DNA from: an uncultured Latescibacterota bacterium
GTDB lineage: Bacteria; Latescibacterota; UBA2968; UBA8231
Direction: 5' to 3'
Length of the DNA stretch: 64,000 nucleotides
Assembly: GCA_951813615.1 (NCBI GenBank)
Contig: OX638377.1
Location: 4,304,599 to 4,368,598 of the forward strand
The translations under genes and the position numbers were made by a program. Under the pieces are notes generated by a model. The model saw nothing but the letters and a program-made list of their open reading frames with translations. It was not told where the DNA came from and ran no database searches. Below are positions 25,638 to 34,263 of this stretch, piece after piece; within the stretch, counting starts at the first letter, position 1, and every line of letters begins with the position of its first letter.

Positions 25638-27746
25638 ATGCGCTGTTTTCTCTTTGCCGTTTTGTCGTTGGCAGCTCCTCTTAGGGCGGTTGCCCTAACG
25701 TGGGATTTCGCCGACGGCACCACTTGGGGCTGGGCCGCTTGGGAAGGTGATTTTAGCAGTATAAGAGGTGATAAAGAACCACTGAAGAGCGAAATCGTCG
25801 ATGGCGTCTGGCGCATCGCGCCCGTGCCTAATCGCAGACCCGTCGTTCAGTTGCGCTCGCCATTGATCGGCAAAGACTCGGCCCTGTTCGACCGCCTTAC
25901 CCTCCGGCTGCGTATCATCCACCATAGCCCCACCGAGGGACAAACCCTCTCGATGCGCTGGGTCAATGCCGTGAGCCGCCGCCCTGATTCTGGCACAAAC
26001 GGGGTGTTTTGGACAGGACGTACTCAATCCTATCCCATCGAATGGGAAGAAATCACCATCGATCTACGCGCCTTGGCAACAGACCCAGACAGGGCGATCA
26101 CTTGGCAGGATACCCTCTTCAATTTTCAGATAGACATGCTGTTGTATCGGGACTCGCAGGACGTGGACAATCATCCCAAGTTTTTAGAACTAGACTGGAT
26201 CCAGCTCACCGGGGCCGAAGAGTTGGCGCAGGGGGAATTGTCGCCTAGGGACATAGGTGTGGAGTTGGGACCGCCCGGCAGGTTGTTCGCCGAACCCGAC
26301 TTTTTCCCGCTCAGCGAGGGCATCGGCTCAAGTTCTCTACATGGATCGCAAGGCGCAGTGGGCGATGTGGACGGCGATGGCGATGCAGATCTCGTGGTGC
26401 TCTGGGACCGCTTCGTGGACCGCGAAAGACAACGCGGCTGGACCGTGGCGTCCAACGACGGCCTAGGCCGCTTTGAACCCACTCAAGAGGTCGCCCTCTC
26501 AACCACACCCTCTTCTGACTCTATTCCACACATTGATCTCCGGGGAAGCGACTTCGACGGCGATGGACTCTTGGATTTGGTCGTTGCCGAAGACGGGATC
26601 GTCGAAGTGTGGTACAACTGGGGTGGCGGCTTTGATCCCGTCCTGCAACTGTTCGACATCTGGCTCCTTGGCTTGGCCGATGGCGACGGCGACGGCGACG
26701 TGGACCTGTTAATCCGCGAGTTCGACGACTCCGATCATTTGGTCCCGTCCCAAGTGACTTTGTGGATCAACGACGGCTACGACTTTGTCGATAGCGATAC
26801 CTTCGTCCTCGAAAGCGAAGAGGAGCGCTGGCCCTTGCTGCCCGCCGGACAACCTCTCGGCGAAGCCGCCAGCCTGTTGTGGCGCCAATCCTGCCATCAG
26901 CCCCAAGAATCTGACTTTTGGCAACTGACTCGGCCGTGGGCTGCCATTGAGGAACCGCCGCTCGTTGTCGAGGCCCCAGTCAATTTATGCAACCTGCACG
27001 AGCACCTGATCGCCGACCTCGATGGCGATGGGACGATGGACCTACTCGGCTCCCTCGAGCGCATAGATTGGTTCTATCATGGCTTGGCCCTGTGGCGTCT
27101 GGACGCTTCCGGCGAGTGGACACGCGATTCCTTGCTCGACTGGAAGGTGCGCCCGTCCGCGGCCACCGCCACCGACCTCAACGGCGATGGCGTGCTCGAT
27201 GTAGCCCTACTCGCTGGCAACTCGCTCATCGGTCCGGCACTGGTGGTATGGCTCGGCCAGCGCAACGGCTCACCCGTCCTCGAAGGCTACTACCCCCTGC
27301 CCGGCGAAGGCAGTCAAGTGCTCACCAGCGATGTCAACGGCAATGGCGACACCGATCTGGTCGTACTGGGAACCAGTCCCGCAAGCGACCACGGTGGCGT
27401 CATCGTCTTTATCAACCAAGGCATCCCGGCCACCGCCGTAGCCAACGAGACGGCAGCCACGCCAACGGCCTTTACCCTCGGTGCCAACTATCCCAACCCG
27501 TTCAATCCCGCCACCACCATCCCCTTAGCCGTACCCGCCGGAGCCAAGAACGTGGACTTAACCATCTACAATGTCCTAGGGCAGCCGATCCGTCACGTGT
27601 GGAATGGTCCGCTGCCCGCTGGCGAGCACCAGCTAACTTGGGATGGCCGCGACGCCCAAGGCCAACCCGTCGCCGCTGGAGTCTATATGTATCAGGTGCA
27701 GGCGGACGACCAGACGCGCACCCGCAAAATGGTCAAAATCGAATAG
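25638..27746 (+). CDS. Secreted FG-GAP/VCBS repeat protein with sorting-type C-terminus
   Basis: 702 residues from ATG 25638. The signal peptide is MRCFLFAVLSLAAPLRAVA. A beta-rich N-terminal domain (about 20-225) has the look of a carbohydrate-binding or sandwich fold. From about residue 235 there are repeated calcium-type motifs: 'DVDGDGDADLVVL', 'DFDGDGLLDLVVA', 'DGDGDGDVDLLI', 'DLDGDGTMDLLG', 'DLNGDGVLDVALL' and 'DVNGNGDTDLVVL', as in FG-GAP/VCBS propellers. The last 90 residues start 'NYPNPFNPATTIPLAVPAG' and end 'GVYMYQVQADDQTRTRKMVKIE', a type-A sorting domain of FCB bacteria. Expected at the cell surface. A paralogue follows at 28077. Confidence 0.87.
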   Translation: MRCFLFAVLSLAAPLRAVALTWDFADGTTWGWAAWEGDFSSIRGDKEPLKSEIVDGVWRIAPVPNRRPVVQLRSPLIGKDSALFDRLTLRLRIIHHSPTEGQTLSMRWVNAVSRRPDSGTNGVFWTGRTQSYPIEWEEITIDLRALATDPDRAITWQDTLFNFQIDMLLYRDSQDVDNHPKFLELDWIQLTGAEELAQGELSPRDIGVELGPPGRLFAEPDFFPLSEGIGSSSLHGSQGAVGDVDGDGDADLVVLWDRFVDRERQRGWTVASNDGLGRFEPTQEVALSTTPSSDSIPHIDLRGSDFDGDGLLDLVVAEDGIVEVWYNWGGGFDPVLQLFDIWLLGLADGDGDGDVDLLIREFDDSDHLVPSQVTLWINDGYDFVDSDTFVLESEEERWPLLPAGQPLGEAASLLWRQSCHQPQESDFWQLTRPWAAIEEPPLVVEAPVNLCNLHEHLIADLDGDGTMDLLGSLERIDWFYHGLALWRLDASGEWTRDSLLDWKVRPSAATATDLNGDGVLDVALLAGNSLIGPALVVWLGQRNGSPVLEGYYPLPGEGSQVLTSDVNGNGDTDLVVLGTSPASDHGGVIVFINQGIPATAVANETAATPTAFTLGANYPNPFNPATTIPLAVPAGAKNVDLTIYNVLGQPIRHVWNGPLPAGEHQLTWDGRDAQGQPVAAGVYMYQVQADDQTRTRKMVKIE

Positions 27747-27844
27747 ACGAGCCGAGCACATTGAATAGCGCTGGCCGTCCGAAGGGCGCTTTGCGTTTGC
27801 GACCTTCCGGCGGGCTTCTTGGCGGCGTAGCCAACACGAAAAGT

Positions 27845-27896
27845 CGTGGAAGTCCACGGAAAGTCGTGTAAAATACACGAAAAAACGTGGAAGACC
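27845..27896. repeat. Tandem palindromic repeats, copy 2 (diverged)
   Basis: Units at 27845-27864 and 27865-27885 and a partial third. Unit 1 has CGTGGAAGTCCACG and unit 2 CGTGTAAAATACACG. Relative to copy 1 the second unit changes both arms (GGA/TCC to GTA/TAC), which keeps the palindrome. The gap 27747-28076 also holds a hairpin terminator and the conserved leader; no gene is seen in it. Confidence 0.8.
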
Positions 27897-27960
27897 TTGC
27901 GCCGACGGCGTACGCAACGCCTAGAAAAAATAAATTTACGCTTTTAACTATCTTATTTTC

Positions 27961-27991
27961 AATCCTTTAGGACACTCCTGAAGGATTTTTT
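27961..27991 (+). terminator. Hairpin terminator or attenuator before the second VCBS gene
   Basis: AATCCTTTAGG, loop ACACT, CCTGAAGGATT, then a T run. It is the counterpart of 25517-25548, with one A changed to G so that a G-U pair replaces an A-U pair. It lies 215 bases after the first VCBS stop. Confidence 0.78.
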
Positions 27992-28042
27992 ATGCGCGGT
28001 CTGATATTTGGCACGGAATGTGCGAGTATTTTAACCTACAGG

Positions 28043-28076
28043 GCGTCAAAACAACCAAAACCCTATAGGTGATCCT
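28043..28076 (+). promoter_or_regulatory. Conserved 5' leader, copy 2
   Basis: 34 bases before the second VCBS gene, matching 25603-25637 except for single-base changes and one deletion. CCTATAGG and GGTGATCCT next to the ATG are unchanged. Role as for copy 1. Confidence 0.45.
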
Positions 28077-30242
28077 ATGCGCTACATGTTCTTTGCAGTT
28101 CTATTGTTGGCGGCTCCACGCGGAGCCTTTGCCCTAACGTGGGATTTCGCCGACGGCTCCACTTGGGGCTGGACCGCCCGGGAAAGTGCTACTCATAGCA
28201 ATGGCGGTAACGACCCGTTACACAGCGAAATCGTCGATGGCGTCTGGCGCATTGCGCCCGTGCCGGGTCGCAGACCCACCGTTCAATTGCGCTCGCCATT
28301 GATCGGCAAAGACTCGGCCCTGTTCGACCGCCTCACCCTACGGCTACGCCTCATACACCACAGCCCCACCGAGGGACCATTCTTGATGTACTGGTCCAAT
28401 GCCGAGAGAAGACGCCTCCTTAAAGGGAGGTACAGCACGTGGAGAGATCTTCAACCCTATCCCCTCGAATGGGAAGACCTCACCGTAGATCTACGCGCCT
28501 TGGTAGAAGCATATCCAGAGCAGGAGATCATCTGGCAGGATACCCTCTATAATATTCACATAGACATGATGTTATACCGAGACTCGCAGGACGTGGACAA
28601 CCATCCCAAGTTTTTAGAACTAGACTGGATCCAACTCACAGGGGCCGAAGAGTTGGCGCAAGGAGAATTGTCGCCTCGGGATCTCGGTGTGGAGTTGGGA
28701 CCGCCCGGCACCTTGTTTGCCGAACCCGACTTTTTTCCGCTCGGCGAAGGCATCGGCATCCCAAGCCGTTGGCAAAGCAGTTCGCAAGAATCGCACAACG
28801 CAGTGGGCGATGTAGATGGCGATGGCGATGCGGATCTCGTGGTGGCCTATAACCGCCTCGTGGACGGAGAAAGACAACTAGGCTGGACTGTGGCGTCTAA
28901 CGACGGGCTAGGCCGATTTGAACCTACCCAAGAGGTCTCCTTCGCAACCGTATCCTCTGATCACCCTCCACTGGATCTCTGGGGAAGCGACTTCGACGGC
29001 GATGGACTCCTCGATTTAGTCACTGCCGAAAGTGGGATCGTCGAAGTCTGGTATAACTGGGGCGGCGGCTTTGATCCCTTCCTCGAACTGTCCGGCGTCG
29101 TGCTCGTTGGCTTGGCCGATGGCGACGGCGACGGCGATATAGATTTGTTAGTCCGCGATGCTCCGTCCCAAGTGATTATGTGGATCAACGACGGCTACGA
29201 CTTTGTCAACAGTGATAGATTCGTCCTCGACGATAGATTCGCTCTCGACAGCAATGAGGTACACAGCGAAGAGACGGATGAGCATGGACTCGCCAGCGAG
29301 GAGACGCCTTGGGAGGAGGCGCGCTGGGCCTCCCTATCCACCGGGCAACCCTTGGGTGAAGCTGCAAGCCTATTGTGGAACGGATCCTGCTTTGAGTCCC
29401 AAGGCTCTTGGCAACTGACCCGGCCGTGGGCCGCCGTCCAAGAACCACCGCTCTCTTTTGAAGCCCCGATCAATCCCTGCGCCCTGCACCTGATCGCCGA
29501 CTTTGATGGCGATGGGGCAGTGGATCTACTCGGCTCCCCCGAGAGCATAGATATATTCTTTGAAAATTACTACTACGGCTTGGCTCTGTGGCGTCTGGAC
29601 GTCTCCGGCGGGTGGACGCGCGACTCCTTGCTCGATTGGAAGGTGCTCCCGTCACAGGCCACCGCCAGCGACCTCAACGGCGATGGCGTGTTGGACGTGG
29701 CTATCGTCGCTGCCAATTCGACCGTCGGTCCGGCCCTCGTGGTGTTGCTCGGCCAGCACAACGGCGCACCCGTCCTCGAAGGCTACTATCCCCTACCCGG
29801 CGAGAGCAATCAAGTGCTCACCAGCGACGTCAACGGCGATGGCGACACTGATATAGTCGTGCTAGGAACGAGCGTTGCAAGCGACAACGGCGGCGTCTCC
29901 GTCTTTATCAACCAAGGCACCCCAGCCACCGCAGTAGCCAGCGAGACGGCGGCCACGCCAACGGCCTTTTCGTTGGGAGCCAACTATCCCAACCCGTTTA
30001 ATCCCGCCACCACCATCCCCTTAGCCGTACCCGCCGGAGCCAAGAACGTGGACTTAATCATCTACAATGTCCTAGGACAGCCGCTACGCCAAGTGTGGAC
30101 GGGGCCGCTGCCCGCCGGAGAGCACCAGCTAACTTGGGATGGCCGCGACACCCAAGGCCAACCCGTCGCCACCGGAGTCTATATGTATCGGGTGCAGGTG
30201 GACGAGCAGACGGACACCCGCAAAATGGTTAAACTCGAATAG
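28077..30242 (+). CDS. Secreted FG-GAP/VCBS repeat protein with sorting-type C-terminus (paralogue)
   Basis: 721 residues, a tandem duplicate of 25638-27746 with most motifs kept. Signal peptide MRYMFFAVLLLAAPRGAFA, mature start LTWDFADGSTWGW, the same N-terminal beta domain ('RSPLIGKDSALFDRLTLRLR'), and DxDGDG repeats ('DVDGDGDADLVVAYNR', 'DFDGDGLLDLVTA', 'DFDGDGAVDLLGS', 'DLNGDGVLDVAIV', 'DVNGDGDTDIVVL'). The NYPNPFNP sorting-type domain at the end is almost identical. The two differ mostly in surface loops, for example an extra acidic stretch 'EVHSEETDEHGLASEETPWEE' here. Probably a surface protein. Confidence 0.87.
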   Translation: MRYMFFAVLLLAAPRGAFALTWDFADGSTWGWTARESATHSNGGNDPLHSEIVDGVWRIAPVPGRRPTVQLRSPLIGKDSALFDRLTLRLRLIHHSPTEGPFLMYWSNAERRRLLKGRYSTWRDLQPYPLEWEDLTVDLRALVEAYPEQEIIWQDTLYNIHIDMMLYRDSQDVDNHPKFLELDWIQLTGAEELAQGELSPRDLGVELGPPGTLFAEPDFFPLGEGIGIPSRWQSSSQESHNAVGDVDGDGDADLVVAYNRLVDGERQLGWTVASNDGLGRFEPTQEVSFATVSSDHPPLDLWGSDFDGDGLLDLVTAESGIVEVWYNWGGGFDPFLELSGVVLVGLADGDGDGDIDLLVRDAPSQVIMWINDGYDFVNSDRFVLDDRFALDSNEVHSEETDEHGLASEETPWEEARWASLSTGQPLGEAASLLWNGSCFESQGSWQLTRPWAAVQEPPLSFEAPINPCALHLIADFDGDGAVDLLGSPESIDIFFENYYYGLALWRLDVSGGWTRDSLLDWKVLPSQATASDLNGDGVLDVAIVAANSTVGPALVVLLGQHNGAPVLEGYYPLPGESNQVLTSDVNGDGDTDIVVLGTSVASDNGGVSVFINQGTPATAVASETAATPTAFSLGANYPNPFNPATTIPLAVPAGAKNVDLIIYNVLGQPLRQVWTGPLPAGEHQLTWDGRDTQGQPVATGVYMYRVQVDEQTDTRKMVKLE

Positions 30243-30302
30243 ACGATAGAGCTTGGAGATGGTGAAGTTAAACCGCACGACCACAAACTTTGGAGGTACA
30301 TT

Positions 30303-32369
30303 ATGCGCCGCATTCTCTTTGCAATTTTGCCGGTGGTCGCTCCATGTGGAGTCTTTGACTTAACGCGAGATTTCGCCGAGGCCGCCGAAAGCATTCCCAG
30401 CCAGCCATCGGTTGCGACCATCACCGGCGAAGTCCAAAATCCTCGCTCGCGGGAAATCACATTTAGCTACGAATCGCCGTCGGCGTTGGAAAATTCCGAG
30501 CAGCGCGTCGCGCTCGACAGCCTAGATCGCTTCGCCTTTGAACTGCCCATCGTCCGGGGTACCCCCGTCAGAGGGTATTTCGAAGGCAGGCAGCCGAGAT
30601 GGAAGTGGGTGCAGTGGCTAGACTCCTTCTTCTCCGATCCCAATTCCCTGACTCTCTTCGTCGAACCCGGCGACAGTCTGCACGTGACCGTGGAGGAGGG
30701 CTTTTTTGGTCCTTCTTACTCGTTCAGCGGCTCCAACGCGGACAACAGCCGCTTCACTTCCAAGTGGATCCCGCAATCTTACCCCCTACGCCTCGAATAC
30801 AAGGGGCTGGAGGTCGAGGATTTCAAGCACCAAATGGAACAGTGGCGACGGGATCAGTTCGAGTTCCTGGCCTCAGGGCGCGAGCAATACGCGCTGTCTT
30901 CAGGGTGCATCGACTATGTGACGGCCTACGTCAACTACGAGTGGGCTAATAGGATGATGTCTTACCCGATGAACTACCGGTTTGCCAACGGACGCGAGAA
31001 CAGAGACATCACCCCAGAGTACCACGACTTCCTACAGGAATTTCCCCTAGTGGACGAAAAGGCCATCGGCGTAGCCCAATATCGCTGGTTTCTGGATCGC
31101 ACCCTCGGCTGGGGGGAAGACCATGACCATGACGATAACCCCAAGCTGTCCAAGATGTACGATCTAGCGGATTTGGAGTTGTCAGAAGAGACCCAAGCGC
31201 AACTCGACTCCCTGTACGAAAGGGACGGCCGCCAGCCCGTGCTGTCGAAAATGGTCAATTTGTCGGCGTTTGGTGTTGCGGCGAGTGCCCAAGCCCAAGT
31301 CGATTCCCTGTACGAAAAGGATGGCCGCTGGCTCAAGCTGTCCGATCAGTACGATTTATCGGCGTTTGGTGTTGCGGCGAGTGCCCAAGCGCAACTCGAC
31401 TCCCTGTACGAAAAGTCCGCTAGGTCCCTTAACATCTACCCATTGTTAAGTGAGGAAGAGAAGTCGCCTAGGGCGGATACGACGGACGGAGAGGTGGTGT
31501 TCTACATACCGCGTGGAGTACGGTTGGATTCCCTAGCCAAAGAGCCGCCCAAGCTGTCGGCGAAAATTGATCTATCGGACTTGGGGCTGTCAGAAGCCGC
31601 CCAAGCACAACTCGACTCAATGTACGAATATCGTCAACCGCTCAAGCTATCGGCGAAGATCGATCTGTTGGGCTTGGGACTGTCAGAAGCCGCCCAAGCA
31701 CAACTCGACTCGATCTATGCCAAGAGAGGACACTGGTTTGGGCCTACTAGATACGATCTGGCTAAAGAAAAATTGGCAGGGAGAGTGCTCTACTGGTTTT
31801 TAGCCGGAGAGCTGATCAATAGATTCAAGCGCAGTAGCAGTGAAGGCTTTGCGGCGGCCCAACGCGAGTGGGAAGAGTTCCAAGAGATCAACCCACACCC
31901 GGAATACAATGAGGCCGTCCAAGCAGTTCTGGATATAGCCCTAAAGCTGCAACCCGGACAACCCGCACCCGAATTCACCCTCCCCGATCTCGACGACCAA
32001 CCCGTATCGCTGAGCCAGTTCAAGGGGCAAGTGGTTCTGCTCGACTTCTGGGCGAGTTGGTGCGTCCCGTGTATCGACGACCTACCCTATCTCCGCCAAG
32101 TCAAGGAAAAAACGGCCGACTGGCCGGTCGTCTTCCTCAACATATCGCTGGACGCGGATGACGCTGATTGGCGAGAGGCAATTGACAAACACGAGATCAA
32201 AGGCGTCCACGTGCGGGCGGACGGCTGGAATGCGGAGGTAGCCAAAACCTACCAAGTGAGTGGCATACCTTCGTATTACTTGGTGGACTCCCAAGGGCTG
32301 ATCGTGGAGGATCATGGCTTAAGGGGGGATACAGAAGCAACGGTAGCGGCAATCGAGAAGAGCTTGTGA
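30303..32369 (+). CDS. TlpA-like thioredoxin-fold protein with internal repeats
   Basis: 688 residues. GGAGGT sits before the ATG. The N-terminus (MRRILFAILPVVAPCGVFDLTRDFAEA) resembles the signal peptide and first mature residues of the two VCBS genes upstream. A DUF4369-like beta domain follows ('ITGEVQNPRSREITFSYESP', 'LTLFVEPGDSLHVTVE'). Residues about 280-380 and 418-478 hold five imperfect copies of a unit 'LS..(D/N)LS.(F/L)G(V/L)...AQAQ(L/V)DS(L/M/I)YE'. The C-terminal 135 residues are an AhpC/TSA-TlpA domain ('PAPEFTLPDLDDQPVSLSQFKGQVVLLDFWASWCVPC') with an intact CxxC and cis-Pro 'SGIPSYYLV'. Expected to act as an extracytoplasmic thiol oxidoreductase; the role of the repeats is unknown. 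Confidence 0.82.
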   Translation: MRRILFAILPVVAPCGVFDLTRDFAEAAESIPSQPSVATITGEVQNPRSREITFSYESPSALENSEQRVALDSLDRFAFELPIVRGTPVRGYFEGRQPRWKWVQWLDSFFSDPNSLTLFVEPGDSLHVTVEEGFFGPSYSFSGSNADNSRFTSKWIPQSYPLRLEYKGLEVEDFKHQMEQWRRDQFEFLASGREQYALSSGCIDYVTAYVNYEWANRMMSYPMNYRFANGRENRDITPEYHDFLQEFPLVDEKAIGVAQYRWFLDRTLGWGEDHDHDDNPKLSKMYDLADLELSEETQAQLDSLYERDGRQPVLSKMVNLSAFGVAASAQAQVDSLYEKDGRWLKLSDQYDLSAFGVAASAQAQLDSLYEKSARSLNIYPLLSEEEKSPRADTTDGEVVFYIPRGVRLDSLAKEPPKLSAKIDLSDLGLSEAAQAQLDSMYEYRQPLKLSAKIDLLGLGLSEAAQAQLDSIYAKRGHWFGPTRYDLAKEKLAGRVLYWFLAGELINRFKRSSSEGFAAAQREWEEFQEINPHPEYNEAVQAVLDIALKLQPGQPAPEFTLPDLDDQPVSLSQFKGQVVLLDFWASWCVPCIDDLPYLRQVKEKTADWPVVFLNISLDADDADWREAIDKHEIKGVHVRADGWNAEVAKTYQVSGIPSYYLVDSQGLIVEDHGLRGDTEATVAAIEKSL

Positions 32370-32414
32370 GAAGCCGTTTTAAGATCAGATGAACCGACCA
32401 AGTTGAATAAAGCC

Positions 32415-34205
32415 ATGCCCTACGCCCTATTAATCGGCCTCCTTTGCAGCGCCGCCTCCACGCTAGCCGTTGACTCCCTCGACGTGGGCCAAGACGGTCG
32501 CTTAGGCCGCTGGGACAGCATTGTCGAGGAGGCTCAATTTTTAGGAGTAGCGCGCGATTCCATCTGGATGTGGCCGGCAGAGGCCGGCGAAAACCTGTCG
32601 CTGCGCTTGGCCGAGCGCGGAGGCATGGCAGCGGGGCTAGTGGCAAATCTCGATGGCACCTTTCGCGTGCCCCTAGGCACTCTGCTATACGACGGCGATG
32701 CCTCCACGGCCTTCGATCCAGATCAGTTTGACGCTATCAACCGCAGTACGCCCGTAGAGATCGACCTCGGTGCCGTCTTCCGCATCGATCGCGTCCGCCT
32801 CTTCCCACGCCTTGACCGCCAGAACAGACGCCGCTTCCTCCAGGTTTTTCGCCTGTACACCAAGGCCGAGCGCCAAGCAAAGTACGACCCAGCCTTCAGC
32901 TTTCTCCCCTCCGTCCCCAACGTCGAGCCTGTGGTGGAACGGCGCATTGATAGCCGCAATGTGCGCTACGTGCGCATAGAGCCTGGCACGGAGCGCGAGT
33001 GGGAACTGGCGGAAGTGGAAATCTACGCCGCTGGCGACGCGCCTGTGGGCACCTATATCTCCAAGCCGGTCAGGACGCGCTATCCCAACATCGTCTGGGG
33101 CAAAGTGCGCTACGAGGGCGGCTCCATAGAAAACGCCCCTGCCACCGTGCAGACGCGCACCGGCTCCGACCGCGATCCCGAGCACTACTTCCGCCTAGAC
33201 CTCCAAGCGGAAGACGGGCTGCAGCGGGTGAGCAAAGAGGATTACCAAGCATTGCCCGACGAGGAAAAGGGGCCGATCAAATCCAATCCGCTGTGGAGTA
33301 GCTATCAGACGGTCAGCGGCGGTCTGATCCACTCGCCGGGGTTGCGCCGCTTCCTGCAGTTCAAGGTGCGCCTAGCCTCACCAGGAGCCGTGTTCAGACG
33401 GCTGGTCTTCGAATTTGCGCGACCGCCGGTGGTCAGTAGCCTGCTGGCCGAGATCAGCCCCGGCGTCGTGCAGCCGGGCGTCGAGACGAGCTTTACCTTG
33501 TCCATGGAAGTGCGCCTGCGCCCCGACAGAGGCCGAGATCCGCAAGCCACGGGCTTCCGCTTCCTGCAGGTGCGCACGGCCGTCCAGGTAACGGAAATTG
33601 AGCGGATACTCGTCGATGACGAGGAGATTTCCTTTTCCGCCACCTACGAGCCAGGCACAGGCTTCGATGTCGACTTCTGGCGGCACATTGAGCAAACGGG
33701 AACCTTCGTGCAGATCGTCTTTCGCGGCGCTGTGTTCCGCGACTACACGCGCTTTGAGGTCCGGGCCTTGGACCGCAGGGACGCCGACGGTCAGCTCGAA
33801 GAGGCATACCAAGTGGCCGACGAGCGCGATGTGGATCCCTCGCTGGAAGGGACCAATCTGGTCGTGCGCTTCGCGGACGGCAACGTGCCGCTGGTGGCAC
33901 AGTTGGAGGGTACCCGGCTGTTCACGCCCAACGGCGATGGGACCAACGACGCCTTCGCGCTGAGTTATGCGCTGTTGAAGATCGTTACGGAGGCTGCAGT
34001 GACGCTGGAGATGTACGACTTGGCCGGTCGCCGGGTGCGGCGGGCCTATGAGGGAATGGACAACAACGGGGCTTATGAGCTGGAGTGGGATGGGACGGAC
34101 GACCGGGGTTTATTGGTGCCACCGGGGCTGTATCTATACGAATTGCGAGTAGAAGCCGACGAGGAATCGGAACGCCGTTGGGGCTCAGTGGGAGTGGTGT
34201 ACTGA
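32415..34205 (+). CDS. Secreted discoidin-like protein with FTPNGDG C-terminal domain (1)
   Basis: 596 residues from ATG 32415 (TTG 32403 is an alternative). The signal peptide is MPYALLIGLLCSAASTLA. A discoidin/F5-8C-like module is suggested by 'PVEIDLGAVFRIDRVRLFPRLDRQNRRR' and 'VRYVRIEPGTEREWELAEVEIYA' (residues about 110-220). A central region has 'SGGLIHSPGLRRFLQFKVRL'. The last 90 residues are a FlgD-Ig-like/gliding-motility C-terminal domain: 'LFTPNGDGTNDAFALSY', 'VTLEMYDLAGRRVRR', 'YELEWDGTDDRGLLVPPGLYLY', ending GSVGVVY. First gene of a coupled five-gene operon. Probably periplasmic or on the cell surface. Confidence 0.8.
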   Translation: MPYALLIGLLCSAASTLAVDSLDVGQDGRLGRWDSIVEEAQFLGVARDSIWMWPAEAGENLSLRLAERGGMAAGLVANLDGTFRVPLGTLLYDGDASTAFDPDQFDAINRSTPVEIDLGAVFRIDRVRLFPRLDRQNRRRFLQVFRLYTKAERQAKYDPAFSFLPSVPNVEPVVERRIDSRNVRYVRIEPGTEREWELAEVEIYAAGDAPVGTYISKPVRTRYPNIVWGKVRYEGGSIENAPATVQTRTGSDRDPEHYFRLDLQAEDGLQRVSKEDYQALPDEEKGPIKSNPLWSSYQTVSGGLIHSPGLRRFLQFKVRLASPGAVFRRLVFEFARPPVVSSLLAEISPGVVQPGVETSFTLSMEVRLRPDRGRDPQATGFRFLQVRTAVQVTEIERILVDDEEISFSATYEPGTGFDVDFWRHIEQTGTFVQIVFRGAVFRDYTRFEVRALDRRDADGQLEEAYQVADERDVDPSLEGTNLVVRFADGNVPLVAQLEGTRLFTPNGDGTNDAFALSYALLKIVTEAAVTLEMYDLAGRRVRRAYEGMDNNGAYELEWDGTDDRGLLVPPGLYLYELRVEADEESERRWGSVGVVY

Positions 34206-34228
34206 TATGAACAGCGCATGTTACACAG

Positions 34229-34256
34229 GTAGGGGTGCCCGGCCGGTCGCCCCTAC
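34229..34256. repeat. 28-bp REP-like palindrome
   Basis: A near-perfect inverted repeat with GTAGGGG and CCCCTAC ends around a GGCC centre; one G-T and one mismatch. It lies just before the chosen start (34264) of the next gene. It resembles short GTAGGGG-ended palindromes dispersed in many uncultured bacterial genomes. At RNA level it would form a hairpin in the operon leader. Confidence 0.6.
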
Positions 34257-34263
34257 CAACGGC

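Noticed and set aside
26987..27871. 294-codon plus-strand frame overlapping the first VCBS gene
   Set aside because: Alternative frame of GC-rich repeat DNA, extremely Arg-rich; the VCBS frame is clearly the coded one.
34207..34263. Translation of the second FTPNGDG protein from ATG 34207
   Set aside because: It would place 19 residues, partly encoded by a palindromic repeat, before a clean signal peptide that starts at 34264. Coupling to the previous stop keeps it possible.
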